NCBI RefSeq assembly: GCF_015471405.1
Contig: NZ_BLVZ01000001.1
Coordinates: 248,001 to 312,000, forward strand
Direction of reading: 5' to 3'
DNA length: 64,000 nt
DNA from: Pseudomonas cichorii
GTDB taxonomy: Bacteria; Pseudomonadota; Gammaproteobacteria; Pseudomonadales; Pseudomonadaceae
Position 1 is the stretch's first letter. Each line of letters starts with the position of its first letter. Below are positions 7,423 to 16,817 of the stretch, in pieces. The notes under the pieces were generated by a model. That model was not told the origin of the DNA, ran no database searches, and saw nothing but the letters and a program-made list of their open reading frames with translations. Made by a program: the position numbers and the translations under genes.

Positions 7423-8688
7423 ATGAGTCATGAGTCTGAACTGCCTGTTACCGATGCCGAACTGGAAGCGCGCTTCGCGCCGGTCATTGCGCGGATTGCC
7501 GCTGGCGCCGTAGAACGCGAGCAGCAACGCCAACTGGCCCATGAGCCGGTTGGCTGGCTGCGTGAGGCCGGGTTCGGCGCGTTGCGGGTTCCGCGCCGTT
7601 ATGGCGGGCTGGGCGCAAGCCTGCCTCAACTGTTGCACTGGCTGGTGCGCCTGGGCGAAGCCGACTCGAACCTGCCGCAAATCCTGCGGGCGCACCTGGG
7701 GTTCGTCGAAGGACGGCTGTCATCTCGTGAACCCGTCTCCCAGGCCTACTGGTTCGCCAAGGTCGCCGCAGGCGAGTTGTGGGGCGCGGCGATGGCTGAA
7801 CGCAGCGACAGCTCCAGCAACACCGTAGCCTTGAAAGAGCGGGTTCCCGGAGATGCCAGCGCGGGTTATCACCTGGACGGGCAAAAGTATTACTGCACCG
7901 GCACGCTCTATGCCGACTGGGTGGCAGCCATCGCCAATGAGGGTGATGACTTTGTCAGCCTGTCTGTGCCGACCAGGGCGCAGGGCGTCGAGGTGCTGGA
8001 TGACTGGGACGGTTTCGGCCAGCGCCTGACCGGCAGCGGCACGACAGGCTTCACTGCCGTTGAGGTGCCGGCAGAGCACATTCTGCGCCGCTTCAAGAAA
8101 GGCGAACTGCGCGCAGAGTCCTACCTGACGGCTTTTTATCAGGCCGTGCATCTGGCAACCCTGGCTGGTATCGCCCGTGGGGTATTGGCCGATGCCGTGG
8201 ATTTCGTTCAGGGCCGCACTCGTGCCTTCGGGATTCCCGGCCAGACCCGTCCGGCCGAGGATCCGTTGGTGCAGCGGGTGATCGGTCGCCTGTCGAGCCT
8301 GGCCTTTGCCGCTCAGGCACAGGTCACGGCCATCGGCCACAGCCTGCAAGCCGTGTACGAGGCCGAACAGGCAGGTGTGGTTGTCGAGCAGCTTTATACC
8401 GAAGCGGAAGTACAGACCTATCAGGCCCAGCAGATTGTTCTGGCTCAGGTGCTGGAAGCCAGCACTTTGCTGTTTGAAGTCGGAGGGGCTTCGGCCACCA
8501 GCACCCGACGCAATTTCGACCGGCACTGGCGTAACGCACGCACCCTGGCCTCCCACAACCCGACGATCTACCGCGAGCAGGCGCTGGGCAATTACTACCT
8601 CAACGGTGTCAGCCCGACAGCGGCCTGGCGAGCATTGCATGCCGAGGCTGAGGGGCAGGGCGCTGTCGACGAAGCCAGCGCGGTCTGA
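7423..8688 (+). CDS. DszC/SfnC-type flavin-dependent oxygenase (acyl-CoA dehydrogenase fold)
   Basis: 421 residues with the acyl-CoA dehydrogenase fold used by FMNH2-dependent sulfur oxygenases such as DszC and the SfnB/SfnC group. Visible landmarks are LREAGFGALRVPRRYGGLG near the N-terminus, the flavin-side segment SGTTGFTAVEV, and the C-terminal NFDRHWRNARTLASHNP, which is diagnostic of this subgroup. The catalytic Glu of true acyl-CoA dehydrogenases is not evident. The ATG at 7423 has AAGGAA upstream; an in-frame ATG five codons earlier does not. It would act in the cytosol on a reduced-sulfur substrate with FMNH2 and O2, which must be supplied by a reductase encoded elsewhere. Two more paralogues lie at 15536 and 21918. 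Confidence 0.8.
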   Translation: MSHESELPVTDAELEARFAPVIARIAAGAVEREQQRQLAHEPVGWLREAGFGALRVPRRYGGLGASLPQLLHWLVRLGEADSNLPQILRAHLGFVEGRLSSREPVSQAYWFAKVAAGELWGAAMAERSDSSSNTVALKERVPGDASAGYHLDGQKYYCTGTLYADWVAAIANEGDDFVSLSVPTRAQGVEVLDDWDGFGQRLTGSGTTGFTAVEVPAEHILRRFKKGELRAESYLTAFYQAVHLATLAGIARGVLADAVDFVQGRTRAFGIPGQTRPAEDPLVQRVIGRLSSLAFAAQAQVTAIGHSLQAVYEAEQAGVVVEQLYTEAEVQTYQAQQIVLAQVLEASTLLFEVGGASATSTRRNFDRHWRNARTLASHNPTIYREQALGNYYLNGVSPTAAWRALHAEAEGQGAVDEASAV

Positions 8689-8716
8689 ACGCTATATACA
8701 GCTCAAGGAGAGCGCT

Positions 8717-10129
8717 ATGCCCAAACAATTGCACGTCAACCTGTTCGAGATGAACTGCGTCAGCCATATCACTCATGGCATGTGGGTTCACCCGGACAAT
8801 AATCGCCATCGCTTCAACGATCTGGACTACTGGACCGAGCTGGCTCAACTATTGGAATACGGCACTTTCGACGGGGTGTTTCTGGCCGACGTGGTGGGGG
8901 TTTACGATCGCTTTCGCAATGGCCCGGAAACTGCCCTTCGCGAAGGTTTGCAGGTGCCGAGCAACGATCCGATGCTGCTGGTCCCGGCCATGGCAGCGGT
9001 AACCCGTGAGCTGGGTTTCGGCGTGACCTTTTCCACCACCTACGAGCCGCCATTCAGTTTTGCCCGACGCATGAGCACCCTCGATCACCTGACCAAGGGG
9101 CGGGTCGGCTGGAATATCGTCACGTCCTATCTGCCCAATGCAGCCCGCAATTTCGGGCTGGACCAGGAAGTGCCCCACGACCATCGTTACGAGATCGCCG
9201 ACGAATACCTCGACGTGCTCTACAAACTGTGGGAAGGCTCCTGGGACGACGATGCGGTGATTCAGGATCGTGAGCAGCGCATCTACACCGACCCGGCCAA
9301 GGTGCGTTATATCAACCATGTCGGTGAACACTTCAAGGTCGCCGGCCCGCACCTGTGCCAGCCGTCGCGTCAGCGTACGCCGGTGCTGTTCCAGGCTACG
9401 GGTTCGCCGGCAGGTTCGGCTTTCGCAGGGCGGCATGCCGAGGTGGTCTTTACCGGCGGTGTCACCCACGAGGATGTGCGGCGAAATATCACCACCATGC
9501 GCCGCAATACCGAGGAGCAGGGCCGCGATCCGACGGGTATCAAGTTCATTGTTCAGGCGGGCGTGATCGTCGGGCGCACCGATGCCGAGGTGTCGGCCAA
9601 GCTCGATAGCTACCGCCGCCTGATCAGTGCCGATGGCGGGATGGCACACGCCCAGATGGGTATCGATCTGAAGGCGTATCCACCCCATGAGCGGCTGTCC
9701 AGCATCATCAAGCGCGGCGATATCGGCTGGGGTTCGCTCAATCGCTTTGACCCGGATACCACGGTGGGTGAAATGCTCGGCAGTTTTTCCGGGCTGCAAG
9801 AGGATCGCTACTTTGTCGCTGGAACTCCGACGGTGGTCGCCGACGCGATCGAACGCTGGCTGGATGTGGACGGCATCGACGGCATCAACCTGCGCCAGTA
9901 CCTGTCGTTCGAGACTGCCCGGGATTTCATCGACCTGGTAGTGCCTGAACTGCGCCGTCGTGGTCGTTTTCGTGAGCGCTACACCCCCGGCGAAACCTTG
10001 CGCGAGCGGCTGTTCGGAGCAGGGCAGGCGCGCCTGCCAAACAATCATCCGGCAGCGCGCTACCGCGACCCGGCAGCATTGAGTCAGCCCTTGCAGCCGC
10101 TGCGCTTTGCGGCGGCAGAACCGTCATGA
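8717..10129 (+). CDS. NtaA/SnaA/DszA-family FMNH2-dependent monooxygenase
   Basis: 470 residues of the bacterial luciferase-like superfamily, nitrilotriacetate monooxygenase component A clade. Characteristic segments are MNCVSHITHGMW near the start, RMSTLDHLTKGRVGWNIVTS around residue 120, and HRYEIADEYLDVLYKLWEGSW near 160. Clade members oxidise nitrilotriacetate, dibenzothiophene sulfone (DszA) or group IIA pristinamycin (SnaA), all with FMNH2 from a partner reductase. The start at 8717 follows AAGGAGAGCGCT. It is 28 bases after the DszC-like gene, and a DszC + DszA-type pair suggests successive oxidation at sulfur and C-S bond cleavage. This is an inference; no FMN reductase gene is intact in the window. 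Confidence 0.83.
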   Translation: MPKQLHVNLFEMNCVSHITHGMWVHPDNNRHRFNDLDYWTELAQLLEYGTFDGVFLADVVGVYDRFRNGPETALREGLQVPSNDPMLLVPAMAAVTRELGFGVTFSTTYEPPFSFARRMSTLDHLTKGRVGWNIVTSYLPNAARNFGLDQEVPHDHRYEIADEYLDVLYKLWEGSWDDDAVIQDREQRIYTDPAKVRYINHVGEHFKVAGPHLCQPSRQRTPVLFQATGSPAGSAFAGRHAEVVFTGGVTHEDVRRNITTMRRNTEEQGRDPTGIKFIVQAGVIVGRTDAEVSAKLDSYRRLISADGGMAHAQMGIDLKAYPPHERLSSIIKRGDIGWGSLNRFDPDTTVGEMLGSFSGLQEDRYFVAGTPTVVADAIERWLDVDGIDGINLRQYLSFETARDFIDLVVPELRRRGRFRERYTPGETLRERLFGAGQARLPNNHPAARYRDPAALSQPLQPLRFAAAEPS

Positions 10130-10145
10130 ACCAACAAGCAGCGGC

Positions 10146-10161
10146 TGTTGCAACAGCAACA
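10146..10161 (+). promoter_or_regulatory. Activator site (UAS) for the Dpp-like operon
   Basis: TGTTGC-AACA-GCAACA is a perfect inverted repeat; with flanks it extends to 22 bases (10143-10164). It is the best copy of the element shared by the five sigma-54 promoters. The centre is 82.5 bases before the -24 GG. Confidence 0.7.
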
Positions 10162-10234
10162 GCCCATGGACACTTTGTTGGTCATCCACCACTGGCCTTT
10201 GTCTTTAAGTCAATGAATTCAATGGTTTGAGAGT

Positions 10235-10250
10235 CGGCACGGGACCTGCA
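10235..10250 (+). promoter_or_regulatory. Sigma-54 promoter of the Dpp-like operon
   Basis: CGGCACGGGACCTGCA matches the -24/-12 consensus at all invariant bases. The transcript would start near 10261, 46 bases before the TTG start of the binding-protein gene. Confidence 0.78.
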
Positions 10251-10306
10251 ATACCCCGGTAACCGCCCATGCAAAGCCATCGGACCTGTCATCCCCGGGA
10301 GCGATC

Positions 10307-11953
10307 TTGAAATTCGATATCCGTCCTTTTATCCCTTTATTTGCCGCCTCGACATTGGCCCTGGCGTTGACTGGCTGTGAGCGTGCCGAGAAAGTCTCGA
10401 CCCAGAGCGATCAGCCGGTGCATGGCGGTACGCTGGTGTACGCCACTGACCGCGAGCCCACCTGTCTCGATCCTCATGTGGCGGGCGACATGCCTCAGGT
10501 TTTCGTCGCCCAGCAGTATCTTGATTCGCTGGTGTCCATGGACAGCGAAGGCCGGATCGGTCCATGGCTGGCCAAGAGCTGGGAAGTCTCGGTCGATGGC
10601 CTGCGCTACACCTTCCATTTGCGCAATGACGTGCATTTCACTGACGGCACGCCATTCAACGCGGCAGCCCTGAAAGCCAACCTCGAACACATTACCAATC
10701 CCAAGACCCAGTCCAGCACCGCCGGTGGCTACATTCGCCAGTACCGCAGCACCGAGGTTGTGGATGACTACACCGCCATCGTGCATCTGGCTACGCCTTA
10801 TGCCGCATTCCTGGAAGTACTGGCTCAGGGTTTCCTTGGCATCCAGTCGCCCACGGCGCTGGCCCGCAGCCGCGATGCCAACTGCGAAAGCCCGGTGGGC
10901 AGCGGGCCGTTCAAGGTGGTCAAGTGGGAGCGGCAGAGCCACGTCCAGCTGGCCCGTAATCCCGACTACAACTGGGCACCGCCCACGGCCCGCCATCAGG
11001 GGTCGGCGTATCTGGAAGGTATTGTCTGGAAGTTCATTCAGGAGCCTTCGGTACGCTTTGCCTCGCTGCAGGCCGGTGAAGTGGACGTGATCGAGGCTTT
11101 GCCGCCGGAGTCCCATGAAGCGGCGCGGCGCAATCCTGACTTGAAACTGATCATCTCCCAGCGTCCGGGCAACCCTACCAATGGCACCTTCAACATTCGT
11201 CGCGCGCCCTTTGACGATCTGCGGGTGCGCGAGGCATTTGTGCGTAGCGCCGATGTCGAGGGCGCGCTCAAGAGTGTTTATTTCGGCGAATTTCAAAGGG
11301 CTGGCGGCCCTCTGAGCGTGGCGACGCCGTTCTACAGCCCCGACTTCGAGCGTGTTCAGGACTACGACCCGGCCCGCGCCACGCGATTGCTCGACGAGGC
11401 AGGCTGGACCGGTCGTGACGCCGAGGGTTATCGCACCAGGGACGGCAAGCGTCTGCGGGCTGTCGTGCTGATCGGCTCACGTACGCCACCGTCGGAAGTG
11501 ACCTTGTGGGAGCAGGTCCAGGCGACGACCCGTCAGGTCGGCATCGATCTGGTTATGGATCAGATGAGCGACGTGCAGTCCACGGCGCGTCAGGCCGCCT
11601 GGGATTACGACATCCGCATCGGCTACTGGAACACCAATACCCCCGATGTGCTGCGGATCATTTTCAGTTCTGCGTTTGTCCAGCCTGCCGGGGTTGGTGG
11701 CTATCACCAGAACACCGCCGGTTATGCCGATCCCGGATTCGACGCACTGATCGAAAGCGCTCTGGCCACTCAGGACCCCGAGCAGCGCCGCAAGATTTAT
11801 TACGAAGCCCAGAAGCAGATCGCTGCGCAATACCTGGAGCTGACCACCTATCCGCAAAGCACCCGGCTGGGTATCTACAAGACCGCCCATGGGGTGCGTC
11901 TGGAACCGTCGCTGGCGGTGACTTATCTCTATGACTCATGGGTGACGAAATGA
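10307..11953 (+). CDS. Peptide/opine-type ABC transporter binding lipoprotein (SBP family 5)
   Basis: 548 residues with a lipoprotein signal (LALALTGC, lipobox Cys about residue 23) followed by an extracellular solute-binding protein family 5 fold: GGTLVYATDREPTCLDPH, then SWEVSVDGLRYTFHLRNDVHFTDGTPFNA. Members bind di- and oligopeptides, opines, nickel or glutathione in the periplasm. The start is TTG at 10307 with GGGAG 5 bases before; no ATG fits better. It is the first gene of a five-gene operon overlapping by ATGA junctions. Since the operon is under the sulfur-type sigma-54 promoter and ends in a DszC-like oxygenase, the ligand may be a sulfur-containing peptide or conjugate (inference). 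Confidence 0.85.
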   Translation: MKFDIRPFIPLFAASTLALALTGCERAEKVSTQSDQPVHGGTLVYATDREPTCLDPHVAGDMPQVFVAQQYLDSLVSMDSEGRIGPWLAKSWEVSVDGLRYTFHLRNDVHFTDGTPFNAAALKANLEHITNPKTQSSTAGGYIRQYRSTEVVDDYTAIVHLATPYAAFLEVLAQGFLGIQSPTALARSRDANCESPVGSGPFKVVKWERQSHVQLARNPDYNWAPPTARHQGSAYLEGIVWKFIQEPSVRFASLQAGEVDVIEALPPESHEAARRNPDLKLIISQRPGNPTNGTFNIRRAPFDDLRVREAFVRSADVEGALKSVYFGEFQRAGGPLSVATPFYSPDFERVQDYDPARATRLLDEAGWTGRDAEGYRTRDGKRLRAVVLIGSRTPPSEVTLWEQVQATTRQVGIDLVMDQMSDVQSTARQAAWDYDIRIGYWNTNTPDVLRIIFSSAFVQPAGVGGYHQNTAGYADPGFDALIESALATQDPEQRRKIYYEAQKQIAAQYLELTTYPQSTRLGIYKTAHGVRLEPSLAVTYLYDSWVTK

Positions 11954-12942
11954 GTGCAAGCGCAACGCCTCTGGATGCGGTTGATCCGCGCCGCCAACGC
12001 CTGACTGCTCTCGGGCGCCGTGCTGCCATTCGTCTGGCGGGCGGCGTGCTTGTGCTGTGGGCCGTGGCAACCCTGACTTTTTTTGCCCTGCGCCTGATGC
12101 CGGGCGATCCGGTACTGGCCATTCTCGGTGGCCCGAGCGGCAACCCGACAGCCGAAACCATCGAAGCCACGCGCCAGGAATACGGCCTCGACAAGCCGTT
12201 GCCGGTTCAATATGCGGTCTATCTGGGCCGCTTGCTGCAGGGGGATCTGGGCAACTCCTATTCCCAGCATCAGCCGGTGACCCGCGTGCTGGCCGAGCAG
12301 GGCGGTGCAACTCTGGAACTGACCCTGGCATCACTGGCGCTGGCCTGGGTACTGGTCCTGCTGTTGACGGTCATCACTTCCGGGCGCGGACGACTGATCG
12401 GTGGCGCGGCGTCATTCGTTGAAACCCTGAGTGCCGCCTTGCCGCATTTCTGGCTTGGAGTGGTGCTGCTCGCCGTATTTGCCTTTGGCCTGCGCTGGTT
12501 TCCACCGGCGGGTAGCGACAGCCTTGCAAGCCTGGTGTTGCCTGCGTTTTCTCTGGCCATTCCGCTGGCGGGTTTCATTGCTCAGGTCACCCGTGAATCC
12601 CTTGAAGTGACACTCGATCAACCTTTCGTGCTGACAGCCCGCACCCGAGGCTTGAGTGATCTGGCGGTGCGTTTCAGACACGCCTTGCGCCATGCGCTGC
12701 TGCCGGGAGTGTCGCTTTCAGGCTGGGCTATCGGTGCGTTGATCAGTGGTGCGGTGGTCTGCGAGGTGATCTTTTCCCGTAAGGGTGTCGGTCGCCAGTT
12801 GTATCAGGCAGTACAGGCCCAGGACTTGCCTTTGGTTATCGGTATCAGCCTGGTGGTGGCTGCCGGCTATGTACTGGCCAATATTCTGGTGGACCTGCTT
12901 TATCAATGGATTGACCCACGGCAACAGGAGCCGAACTCATGA
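11950..12942 (+). CDS. ABC transporter permease (DppB type)
   Basis: 330 residues, about six membrane segments, with DppB-family landmarks RLMPGDPVLAILGGPSGN after the first helix and the EAA loop TARTRGLSDLAVRFRHALRHALLPG near residue 235. It is an inner-membrane channel subunit for the family-5 binding protein encoded just upstream. The ATG at 11950 overlaps the previous stop codon (ATGA) and has GGGTGA before it. An in-frame ATG at 11938 would lengthen the overlap without a better ribosome site. Confidence 0.87.
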   Translation: MSASATPLDAVDPRRQRLTALGRRAAIRLAGGVLVLWAVATLTFFALRLMPGDPVLAILGGPSGNPTAETIEATRQEYGLDKPLPVQYAVYLGRLLQGDLGNSYSQHQPVTRVLAEQGGATLELTLASLALAWVLVLLLTVITSGRGRLIGGAASFVETLSAALPHFWLGVVLLAVFAFGLRWFPPAGSDSLASLVLPAFSLAIPLAGFIAQVTRESLEVTLDQPFVLTARTRGLSDLAVRFRHALRHALLPGVSLSGWAIGALISGAVVCEVIFSRKGVGRQLYQAVQAQDLPLVIGISLVVAAGYVLANILVDLLYQWIDPRQQEPNS

Positions 12943-13802
12943 GCGACCTGACTCTTGATCAGACTTTCAGCCCGTTGCGCCGTCAACGGCGCCTGCACCT
13001 GCCGCCTTTGGGCGCAAGCCTGGCGTTGCTGTTTCTTGCTGCGCTGATACTGGCGGCACTGGCACCGCAGTTGTTCACTCGCATCGATCCGCTGGCCATC
13101 GTGCCTCGCGAGGCGTTTCAGGCGCCGGGCTGGGCGCACTGGCTGGGAACCGATCAGTCAGGGCGCGACATTTTTGCCCGGATTGTCTATGGCACCCGCG
13201 AGAGTCTGTTCATCGGTGTGGCCGCCACGGCACTGGCGATGAGCATTGCCATTACCCTCGGGCTGCTGGGTGGTCTGGGTGGTGCGCGGGTTGATCGCTG
13301 GGTGGGCTGGCTGCTGGAAGTGCTGTTTGCCTTTCCGAGCCTGGTGCTTGCCTTGTTGTTTGTGACGGTATTCGGCAGCGGCATCGGTCCGTTGATTGTC
13401 GCCACCGGGCTGGGGGCTGCGCCCGGTTATGCCCGAATGGTTCGCGGTCAGGTTCTGGCGGTGCGTAATGCCGGCTATATCGAAGCGGCGCGGGCGTTGG
13501 GGCATCCGGTTTCACGCATCGTGCTGCGTCAGTTGCTTCCCAATGCCATGCGCCCGTTGGTGGTGACACTGACCATGGGTGTTGGTCAGGCGATTGTCTG
13601 GGCTTCGGCATTGAGCTTTCTCGGTATGGGCGCGCAACCGCCAGCTCCCGAGTGGGGAACCATGCTGTCCATGGGCCGTGATTTCATCGCCAATGCCTGG
13701 TGGCTCACGTTCTTTCCGGGCCTGTTCATTGTGTTGACCACGCTGTCCACCACCGTGACCGGCCGCTATATCCAACAACGTCTGGAGGGTCGCCTGCCAT
13801 GA
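12939..13802 (+). CDS. ABC transporter permease (DppC type)
   Basis: 287 residues with the DppC plan: a cytosolic N-tail, one helix, the periplasmic LGTDQSGRDIFARIVYGTRES motif, then five helices and the EAA loop EAARALGHPVSRIVLRQLLPN. It pairs with the DppB-type permease. The start overlaps the previous stop by ATGA. Confidence 0.88.
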   Translation: MSDLTLDQTFSPLRRQRRLHLPPLGASLALLFLAALILAALAPQLFTRIDPLAIVPREAFQAPGWAHWLGTDQSGRDIFARIVYGTRESLFIGVAATALAMSIAITLGLLGGLGGARVDRWVGWLLEVLFAFPSLVLALLFVTVFGSGIGPLIVATGLGAAPGYARMVRGQVLAVRNAGYIEAARALGHPVSRIVLRQLLPNAMRPLVVTLTMGVGQAIVWASALSFLGMGAQPPAPEWGTMLSMGRDFIANAWWLTFFPGLFIVLTTLSTTVTGRYIQQRLEGRLP

Positions 13803-15520
13803 GTGACAAGACCTTGATTGTCGAAGGCCTGAGCATCGCTTTTGAAGGGCGAAAGGTGGTTCAGGATTTGTCCTTTACTCTGACGCCAGGGCGTTGCGTG
13901 GCGCTGGTGGGTGAGTCCGGCTCGGGCAAGAGTGTCAGCGCTCGTAGCCTGGTTGGCCTGGCGGGCAGTCGCGCTGAAGTGGCGGCTCGGCGGCTGAGTT
14001 TTGGTGAGCACGACCTGCTTTCTCTCAGCGAGCGGCAGTGGCGTGGTGTGCGTGGCAAGGACATCGGCTTTGTTCTGCAGGATGCTCTGGTGTCCCTCGA
14101 CCCGCTGCGTCCGGTGGGCAAGGAAATCCTCGAAGTGCTGCAAACCCATGGTTTCGGCAATCGGCAACAGCGTGGCGCTCGGGTGCTGGAACTGCTGGAG
14201 CGGGTTGGCGTGCCGGATGTGGCGTTACGCGCCCGCCAGCGGCCCGGCCAGTTATCCGGTGGCTTGCGCCAGCGGGCGTTGATTGCCAGTGCATTGGCCA
14301 TGGATCCGGCGCTAGTGATTGCCGACGAGCCTACCACCGCCCTGGACGCCACGGTGCAGGCGCAGATTCTTGAAGTCTTCCAGCAAATCAAGGCCCGTGG
14401 CGCTTCGTTGCTGATCATCAGCCATGACCTTGCGGTGGTCGCGCAACTGGCGGACGACGTGGTGGTGCTGCGTCACGGCGAGGTGGTAGAGCAAGGGCCG
14501 ATGCAGCAAGTCCTGAGCAAGCCGCAGCATTCCTACACCCGTGAGTTGCTGGCCGCTGTGCCATCCGAACATCCGCGAGGGAGCCGTTTGTCTCCTGAGC
14601 GTGCAGGCGTGATACGCCCGACAACGCCTGTCAAAAGTGGCGAAGCGGGGCAAGTGCTGTTGCAGGCTCAAGGCCTGGGCAAGCGTTATCTGGGGCCTGA
14701 TGGCCAGCTTCGTCAGGTGGTGCAGGATGTCGGTTTCGAGCTGCGCGCCGGGCAGACGCTGGGCATTGTCGGCGAGTCCGGTTCGGGAAAGACCACGGTT
14801 GCCCGCATCGCTCTTGGGCTGTTGCAACCCGATGCCGGGCAAGTGCTGTACCGCGGCCAACCCTGGAACCTGCCCGGCAATGTCATCGATGAAAAACGGC
14901 GGCGGCCACTGCGGCGGGAAATCAGCGTGATCTATCAGGACCCGCTCGGCTCCTTCGACCCGCGCTGGAACGTGATGCAGATTCTCGATGATGCATTGCA
15001 TGTCGCGGGCGTCGAGCCAAGCCAGCGTCCGGCGCGGATTACCCATTTGCTGGGGCAGGTGCGATTGCCGCCCGAGCTGGCCCGGCGACGTCCCTTGCAG
15101 TTGTCCGGTGGTCAACGTCAGCGGGTGGCGATTGCCCGAGCGATTGCCAGCGAACCGAAGCTGATCATCTGCGACGAACCGGTTTCGGCGCTGGATGTTT
15201 CGGTGCAGGCGCAAGTGCTGGACCTGCTGGCTGATCTGCAACAGGAACTGGGGTTGGCCTATCTGTTCATTTCCCACGATCTGGGGGTGATTCGTCACGT
15301 CAGCGACAACGTGCTGGTGATGCGCCACGGCCAGGTTGTCGAGCTGGCGCCGGTGGAACAACTGTTTACCCGGCCCGCCCACGAATACACCCAACGTCTG
15401 CTCGGTTCGGTGCCGCGACTGCCCGGTAGCGGCGCGGAACTGGTGGTGCCGCCGCTGGACCCTGAACACGAAGCCTTTGACGTTTTCGATGAATCACGTC
15501 TCTGGAAAATTGCCATCTAG
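13799..15520 (+). CDS. Fused double ABC ATPase (DppD-DppF type)
   Basis: 573 residues carrying two complete ATP-binding cassettes in one chain. The first has Walker A GESGSGKS near residue 39, signature LSGGLRQR near 155 and Walker B LVIADEPTTALD. The second has Walker A GESGSGKT near 325, signature LSGGQRQR and LIICDEPVSALD. Each is followed by the oligopeptide-ATPase tail (HSYTRELL and HEYTQRLL). Such fusions (as in GsiA or YejF) power family-5 importers. The first signature has LR in place of QR before the final Gln-Arg, a mild change seen in asymmetric cassettes. The ATG at 13799 overlaps the previous stop. Confidence 0.88.
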   Translation: MSDKTLIVEGLSIAFEGRKVVQDLSFTLTPGRCVALVGESGSGKSVSARSLVGLAGSRAEVAARRLSFGEHDLLSLSERQWRGVRGKDIGFVLQDALVSLDPLRPVGKEILEVLQTHGFGNRQQRGARVLELLERVGVPDVALRARQRPGQLSGGLRQRALIASALAMDPALVIADEPTTALDATVQAQILEVFQQIKARGASLLIISHDLAVVAQLADDVVVLRHGEVVEQGPMQQVLSKPQHSYTRELLAAVPSEHPRGSRLSPERAGVIRPTTPVKSGEAGQVLLQAQGLGKRYLGPDGQLRQVVQDVGFELRAGQTLGIVGESGSGKTTVARIALGLLQPDAGQVLYRGQPWNLPGNVIDEKRRRPLRREISVIYQDPLGSFDPRWNVMQILDDALHVAGVEPSQRPARITHLLGQVRLPPELARRRPLQLSGGQRQRVAIARAIASEPKLIICDEPVSALDVSVQAQVLDLLADLQQELGLAYLFISHDLGVIRHVSDNVLVMRHGQVVELAPVEQLFTRPAHEYTQRLLGSVPRLPGSGAELVVPPLDPEHEAFDVFDESRLWKIAI

Positions 15521-15535
15521 GCCTGAGGACTGCTC

Positions 15536-16747
15536 ATGACCACTTTTCAACGTTTGACCCCGCAGGCGCCGGCCGCCACTGTCAGCGAACTGCAAGCTCG
15601 TATCACCGCGCTGCTGCCAGGCATTGCTGCTGGTGCGGCCCAGCGTGAGCGCGAGCGGCAATTGCCTTTCGAGGCCATCGCCCAGCTTGCTGCTGCCGGT
15701 CTTTATACTGTGCGTATTCCGAAAAACCATGGAGGACCGGGCGGCAGCGTACGGGATGTCATCGAGCTGCTGCTGCGTATCGCTTCGGTGGACTCCAACG
15801 TCGCCCAGGCCCTGCGCCCCGGTCTTGCCTTTGTCGAAGGCCTGCTGGTTTCCACGACTGAAGATGCCGAGGCCGAGCGCCAACGCTGGTTTGCCCGTTA
15901 CCTTGAAGGCGCAGTGATCGGCAATGCCGGTTGGGAACTGGGTGGAGCCAATGGAGCGATTGCTGCACGGCTGGTGCGCGAAGGCGATCATTACCGGGTC
16001 AATGGCAGCAAGTTCTACAGCACTGGTGCATTGTTTGCCGACTGGGTCAGCGCTGTTGCGCTGGATGAAGATGAACAGCCGGTTTCATTCATTCTGCCTC
16101 GTGATCGCGAAGGTCTGGTATTGCTCGACGACTTCGATGCCATGGGCCAGCGTCTGACGGCCAGTGGCACGACTCATCTGCAGAACGTGCGGGTCGAGGC
16201 CAGTGATATTCGTACCCGCACGGTGGAAGAAGGCAAACGCACCATCGTCACGCCATTCCTGCAACTGTTTCTGGGCACGGTACAGGCCGGTATTGCCCGT
16301 AATGCACTGGACGATGCGGTACGTTTTGCCAGGGAGCACGCACGCCCAATCAAGCACAGCAGTGCCAGTCGTTCGGTGGACGATCCCTATGTGGAATTGG
16401 CCGTGGGCGATATTTCCGCTCGGGCCTATGCTGCCCAAGCGCTGGTGCTCAAGGCCGCCGAGGCAATCGATCGTGCCTGGGCCGCGCAACAGGCTCATGC
16501 AGAAGTTGAACAGGCCGCTGTGGAAGTCGCACAGGCGCAGTATCTGGTCGCTGAACTTGCGCTCAAGGCTGCTGAAACCTTGTTTGATGTGGGCGGAGCA
16601 TCGACGACAGGCCGCAGCCATAATCTTGATCGCCATTGGCGCAATGCACGCACCGTGGCCAACCATAATCCGCGTCACTGGAAAGCAGCAGTGGTGGGGG
16701 CCTGGCAGCTCAAGGGCACAGAGCCGCCGACCTCAGGGTTGTTCTGA
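15536..16747 (+). CDS. DszC/SfnC-type flavin-dependent oxygenase (second paralogue)
   Basis: 403 residues, same fold and subgroup as the protein at 7423-8688, sharing the middle segment LDDFDAMGQRLTASGTTHL and the C-terminal HNLDRHWRNARTVANHNP signature. It lies 15 bases after the fused ATPase gene, so it is the last gene of the Dpp-like importer operon. This coupling suggests that it acts on the imported compound, probably oxidising sulfur with FMNH2 from an unlinked reductase. The start at 15536 has GAGGACTGCTC just before. It ends at a strong hairpin. Confidence 0.8.
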   Translation: MTTFQRLTPQAPAATVSELQARITALLPGIAAGAAQRERERQLPFEAIAQLAAAGLYTVRIPKNHGGPGGSVRDVIELLLRIASVDSNVAQALRPGLAFVEGLLVSTTEDAEAERQRWFARYLEGAVIGNAGWELGGANGAIAARLVREGDHYRVNGSKFYSTGALFADWVSAVALDEDEQPVSFILPRDREGLVLLDDFDAMGQRLTASGTTHLQNVRVEASDIRTRTVEEGKRTIVTPFLQLFLGTVQAGIARNALDDAVRFAREHARPIKHSSASRSVDDPYVELAVGDISARAYAAQALVLKAAEAIDRAWAAQQAHAEVEQAAVEVAQAQYLVAELALKAAETLFDVGGASTTGRSHNLDRHWRNARTVANHNPRHWKAAVVGAWQLKGTEPPTSGLF

Positions 16748-16759
16748 ATTTCAATACCC

Positions 16760-16811
16760 CGTCGCGGCCAAGGCCCCTCCCACCTAAGCAGTGGGAGGGG
16801 CCCTCCGCGAC
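16760..16811. terminator. Hairpin between convergent operons, repeat-derived
   Basis: The arm at 16760-16783 (CGTCGCGGCCAAGGCCCCTC, then CCAC) pairs with 16791-16811 across a seven-base loop. It can end transcription from both sides. The first arm is the exact reverse complement of 23961-23984, so this is a dispersed Pseudomonas repeat recruited as a bidirectional terminator. Confidence 0.65.
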
Positions 16812-16817
16812 AAAATA